A stretch of DNA of 64,000 nt from the NCBI GenBank assembly GCA_050246475.1, contig JBFWVZ010000006.1, forward strand, positions 1-64,000, written 5' to 3'. A program made the translations under genes and the position numbers. This DNA comes from CADEEL01 sp050246475. GTDB lineage: Bacteria; Pseudomonadota; Alphaproteobacteria; Caulobacterales; Aquidulcibacteraceae. Below the pieces are notes generated by a model. The model was not told the DNA's origin, did no database searches, and saw only the letters and a program-made list of their open reading frames with translations. Of this stretch, positions 33,463 through 41,132 are shown piece after piece (the first letter of the stretch is position 1; each line of letters starts with the position of its first letter).

Positions 33463-33893
33463 ACGCGAACGCCTGGATGGCGCGCGCCCTGGCGCTGGCT
33501 CAGCCGCGGGCGGGCAAGACAGGAGACAATCCCGCGGTCGGGTGTGTAGTCGTGAGAGAAGAAAAAGTCGTCGCTGAGGCCGCGACGGCGGAGGGCGGAC
33601 GCCCTCACGCGGAAGAACAGGCGCTCGAAGGCATCGATGCGGAAGGCGCTGTCGCTTACATCACGTTGGAGCCGTGCGCGGAGCGCACGAGCGGCGTCGC
33701 TTCCTGCGCGCAGCGTCTCGTGGACGCAAAAGTCGCACGCGTTGTGATCGCGGCGCGCGATCCCCATCCGCAAGCGTCGGGCCGCGGCATCGCGTTGCTG
33801 GTCGCCGCGGGAATCGATGTTCAGGTCGGCGTGATGGAAGCCGAGGCGAAGGCGCTCAACGCGGATTTTCTGCGCCGCTGGGAAGCGCGCTGA
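33459..33893 (+). CDS. Zinc-dependent nucleoside-type deaminase (RibD deaminase-domain-like)
   Basis: A 144-residue cytidine/deoxycytidylate-type deaminase fold resembling the N-terminal domain of riboflavin enzyme RibD. NAWMARALALAQPRAGKTGDNPAVG is a typical opening (in short pieces: MARALALAQ, NPAVGCVVV), HAEEQALEG near 49 supplies the first zinc ligand and catalytic Glu, and LEPCAERTSGVASC near 68 supplies the two Cys. The spacing C-x9-C differs from the C-x8-C I expect in RibD. No reductase domain is attached, so the substrate is uncertain. The GTG overlaps the gpmA stop. The end overlaps the convergent GT4 gene by 38 bases. Confidence 0.8.
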   Translation: MNANAWMARALALAQPRAGKTGDNPAVGCVVVREEKVVAEAATAEGGRPHAEEQALEGIDAEGAVAYITLEPCAERTSGVASCAQRLVDAKVARVVIAARDPHPQASGRGIALLVAAGIDVQVGVMEAEAKALNADFLRRWEAR

Positions 33894-34914
33894 GCATTCG
33901 ATCATAGAGGGCCAGAGCCTCGCGCACGAACGCGGCGCGCGTGTACTTTTCCTGATAGACCCGCGCGCCGTTGGCGACGAGTTTGGCCGCAAGCGCTTTG
34001 TCCTCGATCACGCGCTTGAGCGCCGCCGCGAGCGCCTTCACATCGTCCTTCGCCACAAGCAGCGCGTCCTCTTCGTTGGTCACGGTCGCCGCCGGCCCCT
34101 GTGCATCCGCGACGACGAGCGGCTTGCCGGCCGCCCACGCCTCGGGCGTCACGTTGCCGAACGGCTCGTAGCGTGAAGGAAACGCCACGACGTCGCACGC
34201 AGCGAGCAGCGCCGCGCGGTCGTTGCGCCAGCCGAGGAACCTTACGCGATCGTCGAGGCCCAACCGCGTGGCCTGTGCCTTGAGCTCCGCTTCAAGCGGC
34301 CCATCGCCCGCGATCCAGCAATAGATCCCCGGCAGCTCGCGCATCGCATCGAGCAGCGTGTCGATGCCCTTCTTCCAGTGCAGCCGCGCCAGCGAAAGCA
34401 CGACCATCGCATCCGCCGGCGTGTCGAGGCTCGCGCGGTCCACGGGCGCGGCGCGTTCGATGTTTGCGTACGTCGGCAACACGCTCACCTGGTCGGACGG
34501 CGCGCCCTGCGCGATGATGTTGCGCACGATGTCGCTGGTCACCGCCGCATGCCACGCGCAATGCTTGAAGCGCGCGAGTTTGTAATAGCCGCCATACCAG
34601 CCGAGATTTCGCTCCCGCCAGCGCGCCGGCGCGAAAGAGCCCGCGCGCCCCATCCAATAGTGAATAAGATCCGGAGCGAAGCGGCGGATCGCGCGCGCCA
34701 ACGCCAAATCCGTCGTGAAGCGGAAGAGGGGATCGAACGAAGCCCGCGTCACCCCGACGCCCGCTTGCTCCAAAGTCGCGATCCGCCCCTCGTGCGCAGC
34801 GCGGATAACGGCATGGCTCTCAACGCCCGCTTCCGCGAGCGCGACAGCGCCGTCCAGCATCATGGTTTCGGCGCCGCCTTCCTTGGCGCCGGCGATGACG
34901 TGCAGAACCCGCAT
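33856..34914 (-). CDS. Glycosyltransferase family 4
   Basis: A 352-residue retaining glycosyltransferase of GT-B fold. RVLHVIAGAKEGGAETMMLD opens the acceptor domain. The donor domain has VVLSLARLHWKKGIDTLLDAM near 170, and FPSRYEPFGNVTPEAWAAGKP near 246 is the E-x7-E nucleotide-sugar signature. It probably adds a sugar to an LPS core or capsule. The ATG overlaps the last base of the UDP-xylose synthase stop, so UDP-xylose could be its donor; this is inference. A GTG one codon upstream is an alternative start. Confidence 0.9.
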   Translation of the reverse strand: MRVLHVIAGAKEGGAETMMLDGAVALAEAGVESHAVIRAAHEGRIATLEQAGVGVTRASFDPLFRFTTDLALARAIRRFAPDLIHYWMGRAGSFAPARWRERNLGWYGGYYKLARFKHCAWHAAVTSDIVRNIIAQGAPSDQVSVLPTYANIERAAPVDRASLDTPADAMVVLSLARLHWKKGIDTLLDAMRELPGIYCWIAGDGPLEAELKAQATRLGLDDRVRFLGWRNDRAALLAACDVVAFPSRYEPFGNVTPEAWAAGKPLVVADAQGPAATVTNEEDALLVAKDDVKALAAALKRVIEDKALAAKLVANGARVYQEKYTRAAFVREALALYDRMLSALPSGAENPR

Positions 34915-35888
34915 CACGCCATGGCAGGTTCGATGAGCGGATCGCCCTCGCGCAGCAGCTCGTCGAAATAGGCGATTGTGCGCGTAAGCCCGTCGCGCAA
35001 CTCGATCGTCGGGCGCCAGTTGAGGATTTCACGCGCGCGCGTGATGTCGGGCTGTCGCTGCTTTGGATCGTCCATCGGCAAGGGCTTTGAGATGATCCGC
35101 GATTTCGCGCCCGTCATGTCGATCACCAGCTCCGCGAGTTGCCGGATCGTGAACTCCTTCGGATTGCCGAGATTGATCGGCCCCGTCACGTCCGCGGGCG
35201 TATCCATGAAGCGGATGAACGCCTCGATGAGATCGTCCACGTAGCAGAAGGAGCGCGTCTGCGAGCCGTCGCCGAAGAGCGTGATGTCCTGGCCCTTGAG
35301 CGCCTGCACAATGAAGTTGGAGACGACGCGTCCGTCGTTCGGGTGCATGCGCGGCCCGTACGTATTGAAGATCCGCCCGACCTTGATCTCCAGATTGTGC
35401 TGGCGGCGATAGTCGAAGAAGAGCGTCTCGGCGCAGCGTTTGCCTTCGTCATAGCAGGAGCGCGAGCCGATCGGGTTCACGTGCCCCCAATATTCCTCCG
35501 TCTGCGGATGAACATTGGGATCGCCGTACACTTCGCTGGTCGAGGCCTGGAAAATCTTCGCGCGCAGGCGTTTGGCGAGCCCCAGCATATTGATCGCGCC
35601 GTGCACGCTCGTCTTCGTCGTCTGCACGGGATCGTGCTGATAGTGAATGGGCGAGGCCGGGCAGGCGAGATTGTAAATCTCGTCGACCTCCACATAGAGC
35701 GGGAAGGTCACGTCGTGGCGCTGATACTCGAAATTCGGCAGCCCCATGAGGTGCGCGATGTTGCGCTTGCGGCCCGTGAAGAGGTTGTCGATGCAGAGCA
35801 CATCGTCGCCGCGCGCGATAAGCCGGTCGCACAGGTGCGATCCCAGGAACCCGGCGCCGCCGGTAACCAAGATGCGTCGTTCGAGCAC
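34914..35888 (-). CDS. UDP-glucuronate decarboxylase (UDP-xylose synthase)
   Basis: Turns UDP-glucuronate into UDP-xylose with bound NAD. RILVTGGAGFLGSHLCDRL is the NAD site, FQASTSEVYGDPNVHPQTE near 113 is a hallmark of UXS enzymes, and SCYDEGKRCAE near 145 holds the catalytic Tyr-x3-Lys. INLGNPKEFTI near 242 closes the fold. Length 324 is normal for soluble UXS. Ugd in this window makes its substrate. It starts at GTG and runs directly into the GT4 gene. Specificity for UXS over other SDRs rests on the motif order, so I am fairly sure. Confidence 0.92.
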   Translation of the reverse strand: MLERRILVTGGAGFLGSHLCDRLIARGDDVLCIDNLFTGRKRNIAHLMGLPNFEYQRHDVTFPLYVEVDEIYNLACPASPIHYQHDPVQTTKTSVHGAINMLGLAKRLRAKIFQASTSEVYGDPNVHPQTEEYWGHVNPIGSRSCYDEGKRCAETLFFDYRRQHNLEIKVGRIFNTYGPRMHPNDGRVVSNFIVQALKGQDITLFGDGSQTRSFCYVDDLIEAFIRFMDTPADVTGPINLGNPKEFTIRQLAELVIDMTGAKSRIISKPLPMDDPKQRQPDITRAREILNWRPTIELRDGLTRTIAYFDELLREGDPLIEPAMA

Positions 35889-35943
35889 GGATGACCTCGT
35901 ATGGGCGGGGAGAACGTCTCCGCCATGCAGTTAAAGGGCCATT

Positions 35944-36813
35944 CTACTCCGCCGCAATCGCGCTCGGGCGCGATTTGGCCAGCCTATCGAACGCAATGAG
36001 GTCGTTCACCAAACCCTCGATGTCCGCGAACGGGACCATATTCGGCCCATCCGAGGGCGCGTTGTCCGGATCCGGATGGCTCTCGATGAAGACGGCCGCC
36101 ACCCCGATCGCGACCGCGGCGCGCGCCAGAACCGGCACGAATTGCCGCTCGCCGCCGCTCGTCTCGCCTTTGCCGCCAGGTTGCTGCACGGAGTGGGTGG
36201 CGTCGAACACCACAGGTGCGCCGAAGCCCTTCATGATCGGCAGCGCGCGCATATCGGACACCTGCGTGTTGTACCCAAAGCTCACCCCGCGCTCGCACGC
36301 GAGCACATTGGGATTGCCGGAGCCGGTGATCTTGCCGATCACGTTCTTCATATCCCAGGGCGCCAGGAACTGGCCCTTCTTCACATTGATCGGCTTGCCC
36401 GTCTCGGCCGCGGCGACGAGCAAATCCGTCTGCCGGCAGAGAAACGCGGGAATCTGCAGAACGTCCACGACCTGCGCGACCTCTGCGCAATGCTCCGGCA
36501 AGTGCACGTCCGTCAGCACCGGCACGCCGAGCTTCGATCGGATTTCCTCGAACACCGGCCCCGCCGCCTCAAGCCCCGCGCCGCGCTTGGTGTTGAGGCT
36601 TGAGCGGTTCGCTTTGTCGAAGCTCGTTTTGTAGATGAAGCCGGCGCCGGCGCGGGCGAACACGCCTTTGAGGAACTCCGCCGTCTCCAACGCGTGGTCG
36701 CGGCTCTCCATCTGGCAAGGGCCGCAGATGAAGGCGAGGGGCAGGGCATTGCCGATCTCGACGGCGCCGCCGCCTTGGCGCGGCACGCTGACGATCGGGG
36801 CGGGCGAAGTCAT
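35944..36813 (-). CDS. kdsA: 3-deoxy-8-phosphooctulonate synthase
   Basis: Condenses arabinose-5-phosphate with phosphoenolpyruvate to give Kdo-8-phosphate for the LPS inner core. LAFICGPCQMESRDHALE near 27, YKTSFDKANRSS near 61, LTDVHLPEHC near 100, INVKKGQFLAPWDM near 141 and FDATHSVQQPGG near 206 are all family segments. The ICGPC cysteine is the one used in metal-dependent KdsA enzymes. Length 289 is normal. AGGAG lies 7 bases before the ATG. The divergent kdsD gene starts 137 bases away. Confidence 0.96.
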   Translation of the reverse strand: MTSPAPIVSVPRQGGGAVEIGNALPLAFICGPCQMESRDHALETAEFLKGVFARAGAGFIYKTSFDKANRSSLNTKRGAGLEAAGPVFEEIRSKLGVPVLTDVHLPEHCAEVAQVVDVLQIPAFLCRQTDLLVAAAETGKPINVKKGQFLAPWDMKNVIGKITGSGNPNVLACERGVSFGYNTQVSDMRALPIMKGFGAPVVFDATHSVQQPGGKGETSGGERQFVPVLARAAVAIGVAAVFIESHPDPDNAPSDGPNMVPFADIEGLVNDLIAFDRLAKSRPSAIAAE

Positions 36814-36950
36814 GGAGCACTCCTAAGCGCCCGAAATAGGCCTGGACGAAGCCCGGCTCAACCGCGCGCGTCATGCGGGAGAGAAGGTCTGCTCCCCGCC
36901 TGGACGCGCGAGCGTGACAAGCCCGGGCCAGCGCGCCAAAAGCGCGGGCA

Positions 36951-37931
36951 ATGGATAACCCCTTGGACGCCAAAGCAGCCATCGCCGCCGGCAAGGACGT
37001 GATCGCCGCCGAGGCGCGCGCCCTCGATCAGCTGGCGGCCGCGCTGGACGGCGCGTTGGGCGCCGCGTTCGTAGAGGCCGCGCGCGCCATGCAGGCGGCC
37101 AAGGGCCGCGTCATCGTCTCGGGCATGGGAAAGTCGGGCCACATCGCCCGCAAGATCGCCGCGACCCTGGCGTCTACCGGCAAGCCCGCGCTTTTCGTCC
37201 ATCCCGCGGAAGCAAGCCACGGCGATCTCGGCATGATCACCGAGGCCGATTGCGTCATTGCGATCTCACGCGGCGGGGAAAGCCAGGAGCTGCTGGATAT
37301 CATCGCGCATTGCCATCGCCGCCGCATTCCGTTGATCGCCATGACCTTCCGGCCCGAGAGCACATTGGCGAAGGAAAGCACGATTGTTCTGGCGCTGCCC
37401 GAATGCGGCGAGGCCGATGAATCGGCGCCCGCGCCCACGACCTCAACCACGATGTGCCTCGCTTTGGGCGACGCGTTGGCGGTCGCGCTGCTGCGCCACG
37501 AAGGCTTCACCGCGCAGGACTTCCGCGCCATCCACCCAGGCGGCCGGCTGGGCGCGATGCTCCGCCACGTGCGTGATGAAATGCGCACCGGCGATCGCCT
37601 GCCGCTCATCGCCCCCGATACGCCCGTGCGCGCAATGCTCGACGCGATGACCAAGGGCGGCATCGGCGTCGTCGGCCTCGTGGAGAACGGCAAGCTTATC
37701 GGCGTGGTGACGGATGGCGATCTCCGCCGCCGCTTGAACGCCGAGGCCTTCGCCAAGACCGCGCGCGATTTGATGACGGCGAACCCCCGCGCGATTGCGC
37801 CGGGCGCTGGCCTTGCCGACGCCGTCGCCATGATGAACGAGATGAAGATCACCGCGCTCTTCGCGGTGGAGGAGGGCGCGCCTGTCGGCGTCATCCACAT
37901 GCACGATCTTTTGACCGCGGGGGTGCGATGA
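36951..37931 (+). CDS. kdsD: Arabinose-5-phosphate isomerase (KpsF/GutQ family)
   Basis: Makes arabinose-5-phosphate from ribulose-5-phosphate for KdsA. The SIS domain has VIVSGMGKSGHIARKIAATL near 52, HGDLGMI near 89, AISRGGESQELL near 103 and GDALAVALLRHEGFT near 173, and two CBS repeats make up the last 130 residues. Length 326 is normal. Together with the divergent kdsA it commits sugar phosphates to Kdo. The GST-family gene starts inside its stop codon (ATGA), so the two are co-translated. Confidence 0.94.
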   Translation: MDNPLDAKAAIAAGKDVIAAEARALDQLAAALDGALGAAFVEAARAMQAAKGRVIVSGMGKSGHIARKIAATLASTGKPALFVHPAEASHGDLGMITEADCVIAISRGGESQELLDIIAHCHRRRIPLIAMTFRPESTLAKESTIVLALPECGEADESAPAPTTSTTMCLALGDALAVALLRHEGFTAQDFRAIHPGGRLGAMLRHVRDEMRTGDRLPLIAPDTPVRAMLDAMTKGGIGVVGLVENGKLIGVVTDGDLRRRLNAEAFAKTARDLMTANPRAIAPGAGLADAVAMMNEMKITALFAVEEGAPVGVIHMHDLLTAGVR

Positions 37932-38905
37932 AACCGCCATATCGTCTCTACGGCGCGGAGCTGTCGCCTTATTCGGTGAAAGTGCGCGCCTACCTGCGCT
38001 GGAAGGACATCCCGCACGAATGGATCGTCCGCAACGCTGCGCGCCAGGCCGAGTTTCAGCACTACGCGAAGCTCCCGCTCATCCCGTTGCTCGTCTGCGC
38101 CGATGACGGCGCCTTCCAGGATTCGACGCCCATCATCGAAAAGCTGGAGCAGGCGCACCCTGCGCCAAGGCTCGCGCCCGACGATCCAGTTCTCGGGTTT
38201 CTCGATGCGCTGATCGAGGACTATGCGGACGAATGGCTCAACAAGGCGATGTTCCACTATCGCTGGACGCGCCCCATCGATCAGGAAAGCGGCGCCCGGC
38301 GCATCGCGGCGATGATGGCCAATGACGATATGGATCGCACGCTCGTCGAGGCAGCCGTGCGCGAGCGGATGACCGGCCGGCTCCATTTCGTCGGCTCAAG
38401 CGCGGAAACTGCGCCCATCATCGAGGATGCGTACCTTCGCTTCCTCGCAGCGCTCGAAGCGCACTTGGGAGACAAACGCGACTATCTCTTCGGCGCCCAT
38501 CCGACGCTTGCGGATTTCGGCGTCTATGGGCAGCTCTATGAATTGCTCTCCGACCCGACGCCCGGCGCGCTCATGCGCGAACGCGCGCCATGCGCCGTCC
38601 GCTACGTGGAGCGCATGGATCATCCGGAAGGCAAAGGTGCACTGGAGCCGCTCGATGCGCTTCTCCCGACGCTCAAGCCCATCCTTGCCGAGATCGGCCG
38701 CGTCTATCCGTCCTGGATGGAGGCCAATGCCGCCGCCATCGCGGCGAACGCCGAGACGATGACGGCCAGGATCGCCGGCGCCGATTTCCCGCAGGCGCCG
38801 CAAAAGTACGCGGCCCGCGCCTGGGCCGAGATCAAGCAGAAGCGCGCGGCGGTTTCCGACGCCCGGCTCGACGCGATCCTGAAAGACGCAGACGTCGCGC
38901 TCTAA
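37928..38905 (+). CDS. Glutathione S-transferase family protein
   Basis: A 325-residue protein with a thioredoxin-like N-terminal domain (YRLYGAELSPYSVKVRAYLRW, where SPYS takes the place of a catalytic motif) and a helical C-terminal domain around HPTLADFGVYGQLYEL near 195. It is longer than classical GSTs and looks like the metaxin-like or fungal-type GST group common in alphaproteobacteria. Substrate unknown. It overlaps kdsD by 4 bases. A long hairpin terminator follows at 38908-38940. Confidence 0.82.
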   Translation: MKPPYRLYGAELSPYSVKVRAYLRWKDIPHEWIVRNAARQAEFQHYAKLPLIPLLVCADDGAFQDSTPIIEKLEQAHPAPRLAPDDPVLGFLDALIEDYADEWLNKAMFHYRWTRPIDQESGARRIAAMMANDDMDRTLVEAAVRERMTGRLHFVGSSAETAPIIEDAYLRFLAALEAHLGDKRDYLFGAHPTLADFGVYGQLYELLSDPTPGALMRERAPCAVRYVERMDHPEGKGALEPLDALLPTLKPILAEIGRVYPSWMEANAAAIAANAETMTARIAGADFPQAPQKYAARAWAEIKQKRAAVSDARLDAILKDADVAL

Positions 38906-38907
38906 AG

Positions 38908-38940
38908 AAAAACGGCGCGCGGAATCGCGCGCCGTTTGAA
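38908..38940. terminator. Bidirectional Rho-independent terminator
   Basis: A near-perfect hairpin with a 12-bp stem (AAACGGCGCGCG paired with CGCGCGCCGTTT) and a GAAT loop. On the plus strand it ends in TTT after the stem. On the minus strand it is followed by TTTTTCTTT, so it can also stop transcription of the small heat-shock gene that converges on it. Confidence 0.85.
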
Positions 38941-39006
38941 GGCATTCGACTTGGAGGGGAGTTTATGCGCGCCCGGAGAGGGGGGCCGGGCGCGTTCGCG
39001 CGCTCT

Positions 39007-39474
39007 TTAGGCGGCTTCGTCGTTGGCGGCGGGGCGTGTGACTTTCGCCTTCGCCTTGCCGCCAATGCTGATCGTGCGGGGTTTGAGCGCCTCGGGCAGT
39101 TCGCGCACGAGTTCGACGGTCAACAGCCCGTTTTCGAGCTTTGCGTCATCGACGCGGACATGATCCGCAAGCCCGAAGCGCCGCTCGAAGCTGCGCTCGG
39201 CGATGCCGCGATGCAGATAGCGGCGCCCTTCATCGGCCGGCGCCTTGCGGCCCGTCACCACGAGCATGTTCTGCTTGTACTCGATGGTGAGATCGTCCTC
39301 GCCGAAGCCCGCGACCGCCAGTTCGATGCGGAACGCGTTTTCATCCGTCTGTTCGATGTTGAACGGCGGATAGCCGGGCGCGCCGTCGAGGCGCGTGGCT
39401 TGGTCGATGAGGCTCGAAATCCGGTCGAAGCCGACGAGCGTGCGATAGAGGGGGGAAAGATCTTGGCTGGCCAT
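39007..39474 (-). CDS. Small heat-shock protein, Hsp20/IbpA family
   Basis: A 155-residue ATP-independent holdase with the alpha-crystallin domain: PFNIEQTDENAFRIELAVAGF near 38-58 (in pieces: NIEQTDENAF, IELAVAGF), DDLTIEYKQNMLVVTG near 61 and the C-terminal LENGLLTVEL near 114. I chose the ATG at 39474 because AGGAGGA lies only 3 bases upstream, a strong Shine-Dalgarno; the in-frame extension upstream is Arg-rich and unlike the family. A sigma-32-like promoter is about 120 bases upstream. It binds unfolded proteins in the cytoplasm during heat stress. Confidence 0.94.
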   Translation of the reverse strand: MASQDLSPLYRTLVGFDRISSLIDQATRLDGAPGYPPFNIEQTDENAFRIELAVAGFGEDDLTIEYKQNMLVVTGRKAPADEGRRYLHRGIAERSFERRFGLADHVRVDDAKLENGLLTVELVRELPEALKPRTISIGGKAKAKVTRPAANDEAA

Positions 39475-39595
39475 ATGTCCTCCTGAAGCGACATGGGCGC
39501 GCACGCTGTCCTGGCGCGCGCTTGGGCGGGGGAGAAGCAAGCCCCGAGACGGCGGCCTGTTGCTCCTCGCGGAGCCTCGATTGAGCGCTCCACGC
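39475..39595 (-). promoter_or_regulatory. 5' UTR of hsp20, candidate ROSE-like RNA thermometer
   Basis: A 120-base leader rich in hairpins. Just before the start codon the transcript reads AUGUCGCUUCAGGAGGACAU, in which AUGUC pairs with GACAU and the UCGCU lies next to the Shine-Dalgarno. That is the general form of the last ROSE hairpin in alphaproteobacterial small heat-shock genes, which has a U-Y-G-C-U opposite the ribosome site. Upstream, GCTCC-GCGA-GGAGC can form a stem with a GNRA loop. The idea rests on pattern alone. Confidence 0.45.
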
Positions 39596-39601
39596 CGCTC
39601 C

Positions 39602-39629
39602 ATTTGGGGAGGCCGCGGGCCGGTTCAAG
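39602..39629 (-). promoter_or_regulatory. Sigma-32 (RpoH)-like promoter of hsp20
   Basis: On the minus strand CTTGAAC is followed after 13 bases by CCCCAAAT, close to the heat-shock consensus CTTGAAA-N(11-15)-CCCCATNT. It sits about 128 bases before the hsp20 start codon, so the mRNA would carry a long leader. Expression would then rise with RpoH upon heat shock. Confidence 0.65.
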
Positions 39630-39720
39630 ACGGGCGAAGTCGCGCGCGGCGTGACCGAAGTCACGCGGGTCCGGGCGGTTCGGCGCCTATGTAGAGGCCG
39701 AGCACTCGGGACAGACCGCC

Positions 39721-39813
39721 ATGACGCAAATTCTCGCACTCTTCGCCGCCACGGGTTCCTTCGGCCTCGTCGCCTATTCCGTTCTCATGGGCTTCGCGAA
39801 CCTGTCGGCCTGA
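39721..39813 (+). CDS. Possible 30-residue membrane peptide
   Basis: An uninterrupted 30-residue reading frame, MTQILALFAATGSFGLVAYS then VLMGFANLSA, with one hydrophobic helix and almost no charge. It lies between the divergent hsp20 promoter and the lipoprotein-like methyltransferase gene, in the same direction as the latter, 46 bases before it. No strong Shine-Dalgarno is seen (GGGACAGACC is the best candidate). It could be a small membrane protein, or chance. Confidence 0.35.
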   Translation: MTQILALFAATGSFGLVAYSVLMGFANLSA

Positions 39814-39859
39814 CGCCGGCTTTTGACAAAAGGCCCGGCGCAGCCTTCTTTCCCGCGCC

Positions 39860-40780
39860 ATGCCGCACGTCTTCACGCGCCGCCGTACGCTTGGGCTGAT
39901 CGCCGCCGCGCCATTCGCTTCATCGCTCGCCGCCTGCGGAGACAGCGTCTCGACCGGGCGCGCGCCGCCCGCCACGCCCGGCACGCTCGAATGGGCGCTC
40001 TCCAATCCGGCGCGGCTCAATCCCGAGCGCGATCGCTGGCGCCATCCCTATGAGACGTTGCGCTTCTGGGGCCTCGAGCCGGGGCAGACCGTGCTCGAAA
40101 TCTATCCGGGCTTGGGTTGGTGGACGTCGATCCTCGCCCCCTACATCCGGCACAATGGCGGCGGGCTGATCGTCGCCGAATGGGAACGCCGCCGCGCCAG
40201 CCCCGCGCAGCTTGAAACGATGCAGGCCTTCACCGCGCGTTTTGCCGACGACGAACGCTTCGGGCGCATTCAGCGCGTGGAGCTAGGGCCGAACAGCGGC
40301 GCGCTCGCGCCCGCCGGCAGCGTCGATTTGGCCATCGTCGCACGCAACGTGCACACCTTCATGGCCGCCGGCTTCGTCGAGAAGGCGTTTCGCGACATCG
40401 CCGCGGCGCTGCGCGTCGGCGGCGTGCTGGGCGTGGAGGAGCATCGCGCGTCATCGACAGGCGTACAGGATCCGCTCGCCCGCAGCGGCTACGTGCAGGA
40501 GGCTTATGTCCGCACGCTCGCAAACGAGGCGGGCTTCGATTTCGTCGCCGCCAGCGATGTGAACGCCAACGCCGCCGACGATCGCGATCATCCCTTTGGC
40601 GTCTGGACGCTCCCGCCCACCTTGCGCACCGCGCCCTTGGGCCAGCCGGACAATCCGAACTTCGACACCGCACCCTATCGCGAGATCGGCGAGAGCGACC
40701 GGATGACGCTCAAATTCCGCAAGCGCGCGCCCGGCGCCCTCCCGGCTGATGATCTCCTGAACGAGGAAGACCCGGGCTGA
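39860..40780 (+). CDS. Exported methyltransferase-fold protein (COG4798-like)
   Basis: A 306-residue protein with a signal that looks both Tat-like (FTRRRTLGLIAAAP) and lipoprotein-like (SSLAAC at residue 25). The mature part is a class I methyltransferase fold similar to COG4798: QTVLEIYPGLGWWTSILAPYI near 76, DLAIVARNVHTFM near 156, and ALRVGGVLGVEEHR near 182. The nucleotide-binding Gly-rich loop is altered (YPGLGWW). An exported methyltransferase lacks an obvious SAM supply, so its activity is open. Neighbours give no clue. Confidence 0.82.
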   Translation: MPHVFTRRRTLGLIAAAPFASSLAACGDSVSTGRAPPATPGTLEWALSNPARLNPERDRWRHPYETLRFWGLEPGQTVLEIYPGLGWWTSILAPYIRHNGGGLIVAEWERRRASPAQLETMQAFTARFADDERFGRIQRVELGPNSGALAPAGSVDLAIVARNVHTFMAAGFVEKAFRDIAAALRVGGVLGVEEHRASSTGVQDPLARSGYVQEAYVRTLANEAGFDFVAASDVNANAADDRDHPFGVWTLPPTLRTAPLGQPDNPNFDTAPYREIGESDRMTLKFRKRAPGALPADDLLNEEDPG

Positions 40781-40832
40781 GCCTTGCGGCCCTCAAGGCC
40801 CTGGTGTTCAACAGGCGCCAGGAGTGAGGGCC

Positions 40833-41132
40833 ATGACCTTTGACGATATTTTCCAGCGCTTCCAGGCGGCGGGCGCGACGGTCGCCGGCAAGCGCGTGAA
40901 GTTCGATTTTGGCGATGCCGGGCGCATCTTTCTCGATGGCGCGAACAATTCCGTCACCCAGGAGGATGGCGCCGCTGATACGACGCTGCGCGTCTCTCTC
41001 GCCGATTTCATCTCCATGGCCGAGGGTCAGCTCGATCCGACGAGCGCCTTCATGCAAGGCAAGCTCAAGGTCGAGGGCGATATGGGCGTCGCCATGCAGC
41101 TGCAAAGCGTGATGGCGCGCCTGAGAGGCTGA
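40833..41132 (+). CDS. SCP2 sterol-binding domain protein
   Basis: A 99-residue protein of the SCP2 lipid-binding fold, about the length of a lone domain. VKFDFGDAGRIFLDGANN, DTTLRVSLADFISMAEGQLD and AFMQGKLKVEGDMGVAMQL are the typical segments, including the G-K-x-K-V/I-x-G-D motif. I chose the ATG at 40833 with GGAGTGAGG upstream over a GTG 9 bases earlier. The stop overlaps the next gene's ATG by one base. Such proteins bind fatty acyl or isoprenoid ligands; the ligand is unknown here. Confidence 0.9.
   Translation: MTFDDIFQRFQAAGATVAGKRVKFDFGDAGRIFLDGANNSVTQEDGAADTTLRVSLADFISMAEGQLDPTSAFMQGKLKVEGDMGVAMQLQSVMARLRG

Noticed and set aside
37028..38386. A 452-codon minus-strand frame across kdsD and the GST gene
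   Set aside because: Both plus-strand genes have clear family motifs; the antisense frame has none.
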